Of a stretch of DNA of 64,000 bases, positions 1 through 10,860 are shown in pieces. A program made the position numbers and the translations under genes. The notes beneath the pieces were generated by a model. It was not told the DNA's origin and did no database searches. It saw only the letters and a list, made by a program, of their open reading frames with translations. Positions within the stretch are counted from its first letter, which is position 1. Every line of letters begins with the position of its first letter. The DNA comes from Mesostigma viride (lineage: Eukaryota; Streptophyta; Mesostigmatophyceae; Mesostigmatales; Mesostigmataceae), in NCBI GenBank assembly GCA_009746045.1, contig RPFO01000102.1, positions 2,654,534 to 2,718,533 on the forward strand, given 5' to 3'.

Positions 1-339
1 CGCAAGCGGCGCGTACGAAAATGGGGTACTTTCATACGCAACGCGTATTTTTGCGCATTTTTGCGTATTTTCGCGTATTTTTGGCATATTTTTGGCTTAA
101 GAGGTGGGTGAATTTGCTTGCCTAGACTGCGGCGCGCCGACCTGTAGTAGGAACAAATAATTGCGTGATGAGCTAGCTAGTGTATAATGCACTAAAGCTA
201 AAAGCGCGTTCATTGTGACTTGTGAAGGCGGGAATGTGAAGGCGGGAAGGCTGAAGATTCATCATCCAGAAGGTGATAAGGTGTGCCAGCAACGTCGTGG
301 TCGTCTGGCACCTCTATCGTAGCATATCGACATTCAGGC
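1..339. other. AT-rich leading sequence, no gene seen
   Basis: The first 100 bases contain several short repeats of a TTTTTGCGTATTTT-like motif. The rest has no open frame that I can connect to a protein family. A GAAGGCGGGAA motif occurs twice near 225-250, just upstream of the small reading frame at 340. Confidence 0.4.
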
Positions 340-858
340 ATGGCTGACACGAATGAGGAGTCAATGGAACACGATGATGATGTGCGGCCCGATGAAGAAG
401 AGGCCACATCCGAAACTGTCTGGACATACATTAGCAAAGAGCGCATCCTCAAGAATGGGCAGCAGACAAAAAACTACTACGTGGATGATGGAGTACTCCG
501 TTACAGGCTGCTGGTCGAGCAGGCGGAGAAGGAAAGCAATACCAGGAAGAGGAAGGCGACTAGTGACGCCAAGAAGCAGGCTGATGTGCGGGCGGCACTT
601 AAAGGCAGGCTTGCAGACGTTGTAGAAACCGACGCCTCTAACTGGGTGTCCGCTCATGCCAGCAACACCTCGGGGCGCGCTGCTGGGGCGGCTGGGCCAA
701 GCGGATCATCAAAGGGCCAATCCACCGACGGTAATTTGCCCGCACCTTATGGGCTCAGCAAAGAGCAGCTGGACGAGGAGCTGTGCAAGGCATTCATTTG
801 CGCCTTTCAATGCCATCGACGCCCTTCAATGTCATCGACACCTCGGGGCAATGTATAG
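340..858 (+). CDS. Hypothetical protein, charged N-terminus
   Basis: An open frame of about 172 codons starts at the ATG at 340 (MADTNEESMEHDDD). It has an acidic N-terminus, then a segment reading WTYISKERILKNGQQ and YYVDDGVLRYRLLVE, then a basic KRK stretch and a Gly/Ser/Ala-rich tail. I do not recognise the family. The central segment loosely recalls short modules in retroelement polyproteins, and the frame lies just upstream of a copia element, so it may be a mobile-element remnant or an exon of a host gene cut by the window edge. No intron boundary or partner domain was found to decide. Confidence 0.3.
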   Translation: MADTNEESMEHDDDVRPDEEEATSETVWTYISKERILKNGQQTKNYYVDDGVLRYRLLVEQAEKESNTRKRKATSDAKKQADVRAALKGRLADVVETDASNWVSAHASNTSGRAAGAAGPSGSSKGQSTDGNLPAPYGLSKEQLDEELCKAFICAFQCHRRPSMSSTPRGNV

Positions 859-1268
859 TGCATGCATATCTTGAGTTCTACAAATTCATTATCTATTATC
901 TTTTCCAGTGAGTTGTGAATTGATACTGGTATTGATACTTAGTTGCATGTTGTCTCGATTTTGAAGAGAAACTATCAAGTTAGACCGTTAGAAACTATGC
1001 TTGTATTTAGGTAGTGATGGCAATGCCAAGGTCATGCTATATATGTCAGGTATAGGCAAAAGGTATGGCAAAAACACCAGCAGACCATGCTTGATTGCTC
1101 AGAATGTTGAAAAACCCTCAAAAGCCTGCCAAAAAAGGGGTTTTCAACAGTTAGCGTACGATCAGCGTATAATACATTATACACCGCGTATTATACATTA
1201 TACACCTGGGGCCGCGTACGACGCGTATCGCGTATGGCCAATCACTGCAGCTAAACGCCAAACCAATA
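859..1268. other. Spacer before copia remnant, no gene seen
   Basis: This stretch is AT-rich and has the near-duplicate GTATTATACATTATACACC-type words around 1165-1205. No LTR matching the candidate 3' LTR at 6352 is visible here, so the copia element appears to lack its 5' LTR, gag and integrase core. Confidence 0.4.
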
Positions 1269-4244
1269 ATGTCCTCACCTTTTGGGGAAATCACCCCAAC
1301 TGGCCTTCAGTCTGGCAGCTATGCTTCAGAGGTACACACTCACTACAACACACAAAGGCAGCACTTAGCCAAGTTGCTGGCAAAGAAAGACAAAAATAAT
1401 GCCAGGCCTGTGTTTGAAGTGGGGGACCATGTGTTGTTTTTCAGAGAGGGTGACAGAGGAAGAGCACACTCTGCCAGATGGCACGGTCCAGCTGTAGTCA
1501 CCAAAATTCATGAAGAAGGGACTGCAGTCACTATACAACATGACAGAGAGCGTGTGGTCAGCAAGCATAGACTCAAGCTTTATTACCCACCACTGGCAGA
1601 CGTGTCAGGGGTAGAATTCTTGGACATGGATTCAGAGCAGGAGTCTGGTGGATTGATCTCACCCAATGAATTGGCTAAGGACGTCATTGATGCAAGCACT
1701 AGTACCACAGTAGAAGCTCCTGTGTTCCTCAGTAGTGCAGCCCCACTACAACCCAATAGTCCACCTGGGCAGGAGGACGGTGCACAGGGTGAGCAGCAGG
1801 TAGCACCTCCCTCACACCTGGAGGAGTCACAAAATAGAGCAGATCCTGTCGTTCCCAGGAAGTCATTTGCTGAGATTCTTAAGGCCTTGCACAAGGCACA
1901 CAACACTAAAGCAGTTGTGGCAACAGGTACAGCACAAGTCAATGCTGTAGGGGATGCAGGTCAAGATCCTAGTATTTTGGCTGTAGACACCCAAGCACAG
2001 GTGAGTATCATCAGTGCAGCAGCTGTATCTGGTCTGAAAATGAAGGCCTCACCATGGGCTAGAGTGTCAGATTTTTCAGGCAAAACCAAAATGCAGGTCA
2101 AAGGTCAGGTGAGCATTCAAATCTTGGGTATGCCCACTCCATTTCAGGTGGTTGAGGGATACTCAGGGAATGCCCTGTTAGGGGAACCTTTTGTATCTTA
2201 CCCTGGTGTTGTCATCTCAGCTGGGAGGTTGAGTGTGGCAGGGGTAGGACAGGTGCCTCTAGATCATTTTAAAATCCCTTTGAGCCAGATTAGCACTGGG
2301 TTGGATGCTGCCATCAATGCAGTCAAGCCCAAGTACCTCCCAGGTCAGGAACCGTGTGTGGAGGACCTCATACACTCTCAAAAGCTACACCCTTCAGCGT
2401 TTGGGCTTGGTAGATGGGATGTTGCATCCATTGGTAGATGGGATGTTGCATCCATGTCTCCCCTGTCCTATGATGATATTGTACGGGACTGCCAGACGCA
2501 GGTTTCTTAAGTGGCTGGAAGCTTTTACCAAAGCCAGGGAGGAATGGGTTGTTCCAGATGCACGTAGTCCCACACACACACCACCTGTGACTCCTCTTTC
2601 AATGCTATGCCAGCTGGAGCCAAGAAGCTAAGGTTAAAGTTTGTGTGCAAGCATAAACCTCAGGCTGATGGGGGACCACCAATTTTCCATGCTAGGCCAT
2701 GTGTCACTGAGTTCAGGGGCTCTACAGAGCTGACAGAGGCTGAGCTTTATACTCCTGGTATTCAGCAAACGTCTCTCAAGGTGTTGCTTTCCTTGTTTTT
2801 GCATCAGCTTAATACAGGGAAGGATTATGTGTGTAAAGCCACAGATATCAAAAGAGCCTTTCTAAAGGGGGACCCTGCCATAGCACAGCAGGTCTGGAGA
2901 GGTCAGGTATACGTGGTGAATACTCCTAAGGTGTGGCACAGGGATATTGTTCAACCCTTGTTGAGGCCAAACCTGGGGGTTGAAGGGTTGCAGTCAGCTC
3001 CAAAAATTTTTAGGCTGTATGCACAGGAGGTATTCATGAAGCTAGGGGCCACCTATGATGACATTGACCCTTGCTTGTTTGTCATCCCACACCCTGATGG
3101 AATGATGATGTTTGTCTGGCATGGGGATGATCAGTTAATCTCAGGTCCTAGAGCTGCAGTGGATGCTTTCATAGCTCAGGTGTCTGCCAGTTTTGAGATT
3201 GGCAAGCAGCTAGAGCTGGGCAAGGAGCCAGTCAAGTTCTGTGGCATGATGCTTGAGTTGCTGCAGCAGCAGGGCAGCTGGGTTTGTTCCATGCAGGCCT
3301 CTGCTGAATACATTAAGTCTTGTCTGGATGTCCTGCCTGTTCACATCACCCCTGACATGTGCCCTACCATTAGAGGCAAGCTTGGTTGGCTATGTGCTAC
3401 ATGTGCACCCCACCTGGCTTTTGTGAGCAGGGCCGGTAGATGATGAGGTACTACAGGAGGTAGGAGCACGGGCAATCAAGCAGTTATTGCATGATGGTCC
3501 ACCTTTGATGCTTCACTCACTGGACCTGTTTACTCCCATTCACATCACGTGCATGATGGATAGTTCAATGGAGTCCAGGGTAGTTACCAAGGTTCAAGCC
3601 AGAGAGGCGGGATTGTTTTTCCTGCATAACCAAGATGGGAAGAAGTCACTAGTCTCCTGGTTCAGTAGATTGCACAAGAGGAAAGCTGTGAGTAGCAATG
3701 TAGCTGAATGCAGGGCTGTGGTATCTTCTGTCTTGCATGCAAGGTATCTCAATCACTTGCTGGTCTGGCTTCAACACGGCCAGGCTGGTAGCTCTGCAGG
3801 AGTGAAAGCACATTTGCTGACTGACTCTCAATCTATCATCTCTTTCCTTGCCAATCCTTTGGCTGTACACTCGGACCTGGATTAATTAATTAATTAATTA
3901 ATTAATTAATTAATAAGCACGTGACTGCGTCACGTGGGTGCCAATACAGAGTAAAGGAACCTTCAACCCTATATACACAGCGAGAAGTCCTCCGAGAGCG
4001 CTCTGTGGCCTGCCCACCTGCGGCAGTGAGAGAAGCTAGGGCGCCCTCCCTCCTTCTCGCTGTGTATATAGGGTCGGACCTGGATTGGATTGTGCTAAAA
4101 CAGGAATGCAAGTACCTGGAGTCTAAAGCCCACGTCAGGGACAAAGACAATGCTGCAGATGCACTGACCAAGGTGCCACAAGCAGCAGGACCACAGTACC
4201 AGGTCTTGTATGGGTTGATGAACCCTGGTTACAGTCTGAAGTGA
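1269..4244 (+). pseudogene. Ty1/copia retrotransposon remnant (INT C-term, protease-like, RT, RNase H)
   Basis: The first frame (1269-2510) begins with an integrase C-terminal barrel-like segment (VFEVGDHVLFF, RWHGPAVVTKI). A retropepsin-like segment follows near 1970-2210 with DTQ in place of DTG/DSG and a later ALLGEPFVSYPG strand. After a stop, 2607-3443 encodes copia-type reverse transcriptase: ATDIKRAFLKGD, then DPCLFVIPHPDGMMMFV and WHGDD at the catalytic site where YVDD is usual. The frame 3487-3883 plus 4081-4244 is copia RNase H (MMDSS, VSWFSRLHKRKAVSSNVAE, LLTDSQS, DNAADALTK). Integrase core and gag are absent, and stops and frame changes break it into four pieces. The RNase H domain is split by a SINE at 3884. 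I am confident of the superfamily and that it cannot transpose by itself. Protease after integrase is unusual, because copia normally has protease before integrase. Confidence 0.8.
3884..4073 (-). mobile_element. SINE-like element (family A) with 5' inversion
   Basis: A 190 bp insertion sits in the copia RNase H sequence, flanked by a perfect 13 bp duplication TCGGACCTGGATT (3871-3883 and 4074-4086). Its left end is a (TTAA)n tail followed by AAGCACGTGACTGCGTCACG, so its 3' end points left. The right half (from GAGAGCGCTCTGTGGCC, about 3995-4073) runs in the opposite orientation and repeats CTTCTCGCTGTGTATATAGG, which is also present inverted at about 3969-3992. A colinear copy at 20393-20536 shows the normal order, so this copy carries a 5' inversion like that produced by twin priming during LINE-driven integration. 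Confidence 0.75.
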
Positions 4245-4453
4245 CTGGCACATTGTACATGTTAGCCCATGACCCCCTGCCTAATACTGCAGCTGAAAGG
4301 CTGCAGTGGCAGCTGGGTAGTTTTCTGACAGTGAGAAGCACTGGTCTAGAAAGTTGGGACATGATGAATGTGTTATGTATTGAATAAAATTTGGTGAGAC
4401 ACCTGTTTGGATGACCATGACATGCTGGGGCCTTGAGCACCCATCTCACTCAG
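4245..4453 (+). other. Copia 3' untranslated region, left part
   Basis: Non-coding sequence after the last copia codon runs to the TTAA at 4454. It resumes at 6177 on the far side of the inverted-repeat element and leads to a purine-rich AAAGTGGGAG tract at about 6343-6352, a plausible copia polypurine tract. Confidence 0.45.
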
Positions 4454-6180
4454 TTAACTCGTCGTCTGTCCCTGGTCCTCTACGGAGGACTGAGTTGAAC
4501 TCAGTCCTCTCTAGAGGACCGAGTTTTTGGGTTTCGTAGAAAATTCGCCCCGGTCAGAATGTTTGACAAAAAAAATTCTCTCAAAATTTATTCAAATACT
4601 ACGTGAAAAGATCTTTCTTGGACATATTTTTGGGATTTTTTTGGATTTGGTATGCGCGGCTAACTGTACGGTCAAAGTACAGGTGGTAAGGGTACTTTTC
4701 CACGTGAAACGCGAGTTCCGGAAATGCACGACCTAGCCATGGCGGCTCGCGCCCATGCATGCAGTTTACGTTTGCGGACGAGTTAGCCGTCCAAACTCAG
4801 TAAATAGATTTAACATGCCCTAAAGATGATATAAATCAATTTTTAGCTCGCGGGGATGCGATTTACCCGGTGTCGGCACTGTTCTTGCTGGAAAAAACTG
4901 CGATAAGGCAGGTCGACGGAATTGATTACTGCGCTTGCTTTCCGGCGCAATTTCAATGGCTGATAGGTTTCTTTCTACATGTTAACATGAGTTGCATTAG
5001 AATATATTGAGTGACAGTATAGATTTGATGATCTCGACCATTCTGTCACGTCATGGTCTATGTGCCGCAAAGTGCCACTTTTGCGGGCACCGCCTGGGCC
5101 AAGGTAACGCCAGCCGTGCCAGGTAAAGCCGGATAATCGTTGCCTCTTCGTTCCTTGATGTTCGTACATGAGTTTAAGCTTGCGAGGCGTTGTCAGGTTC
5201 AAGTCTTGATGCTCTTTCTTGACCGTTGCCTGCCCCTCTCTAAAACCCCCTTTTCAGATGATGTTAGCAGGCATTTGCCTTAACCCAGTGTAGTTGTGCA
5301 GGGTTTTAGGAGCTGTGCAGGTTTAAACACCTTCATAGATGTTAGTTATTCTTTTGCTACGTTCATACTGCATGATTGTGTGGCCACGGGCTGCGTCAAG
5401 GGTGCATTCAAGCTTTTACGGGTGAGTGAAAAGTCTTGGTGACAAACCACTGCCATCATGTGCCAGCAACTATGTTGGCCACATCATGGCAAGGCAAAAC
5501 AGTTATAGCCATATCTATTGTTGTTTGAAACAATGGAAATATGCTTAACCTACCCATTATATTGGTGGTTGACACTTATAACATAACCCTTTGTTGGTAG
5601 GTATCCAAGCCCATTCCCTACATGCATGCATAGGCTCTCACTACATGATAAGGCATGATATACCTGAAGTATGATGATGCAAGTGTGTTGTCCTGTAATG
5701 CTTGAAGGGAAATGAGTTGATTGGGATGGTTGGTGGCCACGGTGATGTAGTATGACCGCACTTACATGCTAGCAAAGTTAGCAAAAGCCCCATTCCTCTC
5801 CTGAGGACTGAGAGTTTTTTAATTGTTTCAGGCAGTTGCAGTGGCCAAATGGAGCCCAGTTTTTTGCCACGCTTCAAGAACTATGTTGTTTACATGCCTA
5901 TATTTTTTCTTCATGCACCAGGATTTGATTGAATTTTTCCCACTCGTTCTTATCCCGAAAAATGCAAATTCGCGAGGGGCGCCCAACGTCCGTGTAATTT
6001 TCAGGTGTTCGGGTCAAGTTTTCACATATGCAGTATTTTTGCCAACAAAATGATATCTAGTACACCCCAGATCCACATCAAAACATTTGGGATGGACCCC
6101 CCACCTAGTCGCTACACGCGGTTGAAAATTGTCAACTCAGTCCTCCTGTGAGGACTGAGTTGGGACAGACGACGAGTTAA
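4454..6180. mobile_element. Non-autonomous DNA transposon, TTAA target, 19 bp TIR
   Basis: The left end TTAACTCGTCGTCTGTCCC (4454-4472) is the exact reverse complement of the right end at 6162-6180. TTAA is shared at both edges as the probable target duplication, giving an element body of about 1.72 kb. Each end also has a subterminal palindrome built on AACTCAGTCCTC...GAGGACTGAGTT. The interior is AT-rich with no transposase-sized open frame, so the element is non-autonomous. A TTAA target is typical of piggyBac-like elements, but the terminal bases do not match the classic piggyBac ends, so the superfamily stays open. It interrupts the copia 3' untranslated region and is therefore younger than that element. 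Confidence 0.75.
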
Positions 6181-6351
6181 GAAACCATGCTTGAGACATG
6201 GGGCCTTTTTAATGCATCTCTTGTACATGTGTGAGGTGACCTTTGGGTCCTAATAGGTTATCTGACAGTTTTTCTAAGGCATTGGGAATGGCTGCGTCCA
6301 TTTGATGGCTATGTGTGTTTCTGTTGAAACCCAAAGAAAACTTAAAGTGGG

Positions 6352-6736
6352 AGTTAGTCTAAGTCTCCCGCCTGTAGCCTACTAAGTGGACACGTGCCAG
6401 CACCGCCGGCGCCCAATTGGGTACTGGGACGGTGCTGGACTAGAGCAGTCGTGGCATGGACACGTGGCTAGACTCAGTATGTGATGAGCCGGTACCTCAG
6501 TACCGGGACTGTAGTTGTCATGTTAGGACTGACTAGATCAGGTTGTAACTGATAGGCTAGTCCGTCCAGGATTAGTAAGTTAGGCTTAACTTACGCAAAG
6601 TCTGGTCAGCCGCAATTGACGGCTGACCAGCAGTATATGTGCCATTCTATCCTAATGCCAAGGTGTCTCGTCGTCTCCACACTGGCCATTTGGCAGCGTC
6701 TGTGTGCACTGAGTTTCCCAAGCTCTCAGCCTGCAC
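6352..6736 (+). repeat. Candidate 3' LTR of the copia element
   Basis: The sequence starts just after the polypurine-like AAAGTGGGAG and ends near CACTAA, with short inverted ends TTAG...CTAA. It contains several near-palindromic words, such as the pair around 6605-6635 (GGTCAGCCGC and GGCTGACCAG). No second LTR exists in the window, so this call rests on position and the tract only. Confidence 0.3.
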
Positions 6737-6737
6737 T

Positions 6738-8583
6738 AACTACGTTAGCTAAACGGACACGCTAACGATCCGGCAATCTGTGGGTGCAATAAGACCCATG
6801 TGAGCAGGGCATAACAAGGAGCGTGGGCGAGTAAACTGATCATAGCCAAGACGTAGCATGGCTGTACAACAAGGACTAAGCTAAGGCTACATGGCTGGTT
6901 GTGTACCGTGCGTTAGCGGTGCACGTGACTAGGTATGTGGGCACGGCTAGGCAAACGTTCTAAGCATGTCTGCCATAGCAGCAGTGACTAATGGATACGA
7001 GCTAGGGCTATTAGCTAGTCTAGCCCGCGGGGGGTGTCCACATCTTGTGGTTGATCATCAGGTCCCCGCCCCTCCAGTACACCTTGGGCTTCTGCTGGGC
7101 GGTCCTGCTTGTGGCGGAGGTACTCCGGCCACAGGTCGCGTCGCTGCTGCTGCTGAGCGGGGGTCTGACAGGTGGTCGTCCAGCGTCCAGGCCGGCGAGG
7201 TCGTGCAACCGCTTGCGACGAGAGAGGAACCGCTGCTTGTCCTCACGGGAGGGGAAGGTGAGCAGGACTGGTGGGGGAGCCGCCTTGTCCCGTGAGTGGG
7301 GAAGGCGGTGACACCCACGCAGTTCTACCTCACCTACCAGGCCCATGAGGGTAAGGAGCTGGTCCTTGAGCTCGTCGGCAAGGGAGGTTGACGTCTCACC
7401 TGGCTTCTGGGGGAAACGACGCAGCACCACACGGCACTCGCGGCGAGCGCGGTCGGTGGCCTCCCGTTGGTTGGCCTGGCGGTGGTCCTCCAGCTCCTGG
7501 AGCTTCGTGGCGATGGCGTCGGTGGTGGAGGCGGTCGCTGACCGCAGCAGGTAGGTCCGCATAGGAGAGCGGCGGGAGGTCGCCAGCATCCAGCCGCGGG
7601 GTGGCTGGGATGCGATGGTGGCCGTCTGCTCCGCTATCTTTGGGACCTGTGAGGCCAGGGCCTCGGTGTGAGCGGTGATGGCTTCAAGCTTCTTCATGAG
7701 CACGCCGCACTTCCCCTCCACCTGGTTGAGGCGAGAGACAAGTGCAGCGTGCGTCTCAGATGCCCGCAACGCGGTGTGCAGCGCCGTGAACTGGGGTTGG
7801 AGCTTAAAGTCTGGACGACCTTGGTTTCCGTATTGGAGACCCAGTGGGCCTCCACCGTGTTGAGCGTCGTGTTCAGCGAGGTCATCTTCTCGGCCAACGG
7901 CCAGGTCACGTGCTCCTCCATGCAGCACTGCTCGGATGTCATCCTTGCCGAGGGAGGAAGCCGATGTGGCTGTCGGCCGCGCAGGCTGGGCTGGGGCGCG
8001 GATCTTAATTGGCGACGATTTTGTCCAGAGGTAGCTGGAAGGAGCTGCACAAGATAGCGAGGCGGTGGTCTCCCCTGGCAAAGAACGCCTCCAGGTTCTC
8101 GTCGGGGATGGGCCGTGTGATGCCATGGAGCTTGCGTTCCTGTGATAAAAAAACGCACTATTCCGGCGCATTCTTCTGTGGTCAGCTGCAGCCAGGCGCT
8201 GAAATCGAAGCTGGTGGAATCTGGTAGGTACCTGCGCCATTTGCGTTCGTTGCAGGGTTTCTTGGGCTCGGGCGAGGCGCTTGGCGATGGGTTTGCTGGC
8301 GATGGATTTGCGAGCCCAGCCGGCTGGGCAAGGACGATGGCGAGTGGGTTGGGCTGGGAGCCGGAAAGCTCCTTTCCCAAACCCTGTTTTGCTTTGGGGG
8401 TCGTCATAGCTGCTTGTCACGTGCGTAACTTTGGCAATACTGCGTTTCAGCCGTAATTAACCGATTATACTGGCGTGTGCGTCTAAAAAAAAAGCGCATC
8501 GAATGCAAGTGGTCTGACCGAATTTGGGGCTCAGATGCAAAAGATCTGAACTCCGCCGTCAGCCATACCGCCGTCAGCCATTT
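6738..8583 (-). mobile_element. ORF1-only LINE-derived unit, copy A
   Basis: Read on the minus strand, the unit begins at 8583 with two tandem ATGGCTGACGGCGG words, carries an ORF1 frame (8407-7020), then an untranslated region to about 6738. Copy D at 54.05-55.73 kb starts at the same 5' sequence and has the same order, so the 5' end is a true terminus and not a random truncation. No endonuclease or reverse transcriptase follows ORF1. The unit is head to head with another ORF1 copy at 8.8-10.0 kb. Confidence 0.7.
7020..8407 (-). pseudogene. LINE ORF1 protein, frameshifted (copy A)
   Basis: The N-terminus starts at the ATG at 8407 (MTTPKAKQGLGKELSGSQ), shared with copy D. It continues through SPSASPEPKKP and an aromatic segment (FDFSAWLQLTTEE). 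The frame then changes, and the second frame gives a coiled-coil-like stretch (LVSRLNQVEGKCGVLMKKLE), an RRM-like segment (RECRVVLRRFPQKPGETS, CHRLPHSRDKA, PVLLTFPSREDKQRFL) and a C-terminal VYWRGGDLMINHKMW. This order of coiled coil, RRM and C-terminal domain is that of L1-type ORF1 RNA-binding chaperones. At least one frameshift in the middle makes this copy defective. Confidence 0.7.
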
Positions 8584-8586
8584 TTT

Positions 8587-8800
8587 TGGGTGGAGGTTAT
8601 TGGTCCTGAGGATAGCCGCTACACTACCGCCTTGTCTGCCATTACAGTAGAGGACAGCTCGGATGAGGATTACATCCGGGCCATCTAGTGCTTAACGGTT
8701 GGGGGATGATGAAGACGATATTTGTTTACACTTTTGTGTAATTATTTTTCTAATGAGATTAGCATAGTACTCCGTGGCAGCACGTTCTAATGAGATTAGC
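8587..8800 (+). repeat. LINE 3'-end-like repeat with TAGTACTCCGTGG motif
   Basis: GTCCTGAGGATAGCCGCTAC and following sequence up to CTAATGAGATTAGCATAGTA recur in reverse orientation at 53395-53615. The segment TTCTAATGAGATTAGCATAGTACT occurs in two near-copies here, about 24-36 bases apart (near 8750 and 8786). In the other copy the sequence continues to CATGCCTTTGCGCATGACAC and an ACTT-type tail, so this is probably a truncated 3' end of another non-LTR family. Confidence 0.5.
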
Positions 8801-10039
8801 ATAGTACTTCGTGCACTGGTGGCCACCCAGCAACCTCCCGGGCTTAATGCCTCGCCATCGGCATCGCCTGACCCGAAACGCACCCGCCCAGCCGACAAAA
8901 CAGGATGGTCCCGCCCCTCGGAACCGCGCTTTCGGCCCCACCCTTTCAAGGTCGATGATCACGACTGGAACAACCTGTCTCCTTACGATGCTATGGACTG
9001 CATCTTCTACGGGGACTACGCCTCGCTTTACGACCTGTGCCTCCATCTTTACGACCAAGGTCGCCTCATCGGCAGCAACGGCTGCCGCTGGCAAACCCAC
9101 GGCGCCCTGCTTGGCTGCCCCCGCCCCCAGCTCCAGCACACCATCCTCAACTCCCTTCTCGAGCGCTCTGACGACGAGATCTGGGCTCCATCCATCTCCG
9201 CCCCCACCCTCCGTTCCATCCTCACGGAAGCCTTTCAGCAGCACGTGACCCCCCTTGCTGCTGACGTCGCAGCAATGGGTGGCACGCTGGCTGCTGAACT
9301 TCCTCACATTTCCGCCGCTGCCGCCTCCACCTCCACTGCCATTTCCGCCTCCACTGCCGACATCAAAGCCCAGCTCCTCGACCTCGACCAACGCCTTCAA
9401 GCCACCGCCAACGCCCTTGAGAGCTTGCATGACACCGCCGGCCTCACCGCCCAGGCGGTGAAGGACATCGCCGCCCAGCCGGCGTCTGCTGGCCCGGCCG
9501 GCGATGCTCCCTCCACCTGGGCGGACTTGCTTAAGCAGCACACCACCTCCACCACCTCCACCATCTCGGCACAACTCAAGCAACAAGCCCTCGACCTTCG
9601 CGAGGAAACCGACATCGCCCGGCGCAGCCACAATGTCATCGTCAAGCACTTCGACCAGCCGGCAGGTGAGACCTCCACGACCCTTCTTGAGGCATTTAAG
9701 CGCGACATTCTTGCCCCCATGCTACTCACTGGTGAGCTGGACATGTCGGCTGTCCGCCTCCCCCGCGCGCGGGGGAAGGCTGGCCCGGCACCCGTGCTCC
9801 TCACCTTTAAGTACATGGCGGACAAGCTGTCGTTCCTTAAATGCCGCAAGAAGCTCTCGAGGACTCGCTTCACGCTGGACGACGACTTGACCCTGGCCCA
9901 GCAACAGCGGCGACGCGAGCTATGGCCGGCCTACCTTCAGCTCCGGCACAGCGCAGGGGGGAAGCCGGTATACTGGAGGGGGGCGGTCATCCACGTTGAC
10001 CACAAGCCCTGGCAGCCCCCTCCTGCCACCCCAGACTAG
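8774..10039 (+). pseudogene. LINE ORF1 protein, 5'-truncated but open (copy B)
   Basis: A frame of about 420 codons is open without internal stops but has no ATG at its 5' edge; its first codons lie in the repeat at 8750-8800. It reads SPSASPDPKRTRP, a central region (NLSPYDAMDCIFYGD), an Ala/Ser/Thr-rich coiled-coil-like region, then the RRM-like core (RSHNVIVKHFDQPAGETST, PVLLTFKYMADKLSFL) and the C-terminal GKPVYWRGAVIHVDHKPW. It is the best preserved of four ORF1 copies here and a different subfamily from copies A and D, closer to copy C. The intact frame suggests recent activity or selection, but no ORF2 follows. Confidence 0.7.
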
Positions 10040-10194
10040 GGAATTCATACCAGTAGTGTAGATTAGTCAGGCTTAGCCTAGCATGTGGCCCACGCGCATG
10101 TGCGCCCATAATGGCCCCCATGGATGTTGTCTACAGGATTTAGCCAAGCCCTGCCTATAACGGGACCCCCATGGATGTTGCATTAAGAATTTCG

Positions 10195-10487
10195 CCATTC
10201 TATGCCATGCAGAGAGATGCCCTCTGTAGAGAAGCCATGTCCTAGCTCTTGTATAGCCATGATGATCTTCCCCACCTATGACAGGCTCCCCTTCGCTGGG
10301 TGTTGCCTGAAACTCTGGGTGGTGCAGGTGCCCTAGTGCACCTAGAGCAAGTGTTGTTTACATTCCCACCCTTGCAGGAAGTAGCTTAGAATGTATGATA
10401 GGCCATATGCCCCTTCTCTGGGCTATGTGCTACATATACTCCCAACGGAGTTATGTTACAATTCAATTCAATTCAATTCCGTGGCAG
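10195..10487 (+). mobile_element. SINE-like element (family B)
   Basis: About 290 bp contains GTGCACCTAGAGCAAG, ATGCCCCTTCTCTGGGCTAT and CATATACTCCCAACGGAGTT, and ends in a pentanucleotide tail (AATTC)4. The same sequence occurs at 19520-19730 (minus), 42499-42570 (plus, truncated) and 45199-45495 (minus). Two of those have target duplications, which proves retrotransposition. No clear tRNA or 5S promoter boxes were found. Confidence 0.65.
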
Positions 10488-10490
10488 CCA

Positions 10491-10860
10491 TGCTTAGAAC
10501 GTTTGCCTAGCCGTGCCCACATACCTAGTCACGTGCACCGCTAACGCACGGTACACAACCAGCCATGTAGCCTTAGCTCAGTCCTTGTTGTACAGCCATG
10601 CTACGTCTTGGCTATGATCAGTTTACTCACCCACGCTCCATGTTATGCAATGCTCACATGGGTCTTATTGCACCCACAGATTGCCGGATCGTTAGCGTGT
10701 CCGTTTAGCTAACGTGCCCGAATGCAGCTGTGGCATGCCTTTGGCATGAAGGAGACTGGGGGTCTCTGCCCTTTCTCCTGTTGTGCACACACAGGGATTA
10801 AAAGCACTTCGGTGCTCCGTGACTCCCCAACGGGAGCACGAGTTTATTTAATTAATTAAT
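10491..10860 (+). mobile_element. 3' end of the ORF1-only family, 5'-truncated
   Basis: This segment is the reverse complement of the untranslated region left of copy A (6738-7010) and of copy D (54052-54420). It starts at GCTTAGAACGTTTGCCTAGC and ends with GCACTTCGGTGCTCCGTG plus a (TTAA)n tail. It therefore shows the real 3' end of that family, which copy A lacks. The joint with the family B tail at 10487 is direct. Confidence 0.6.
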
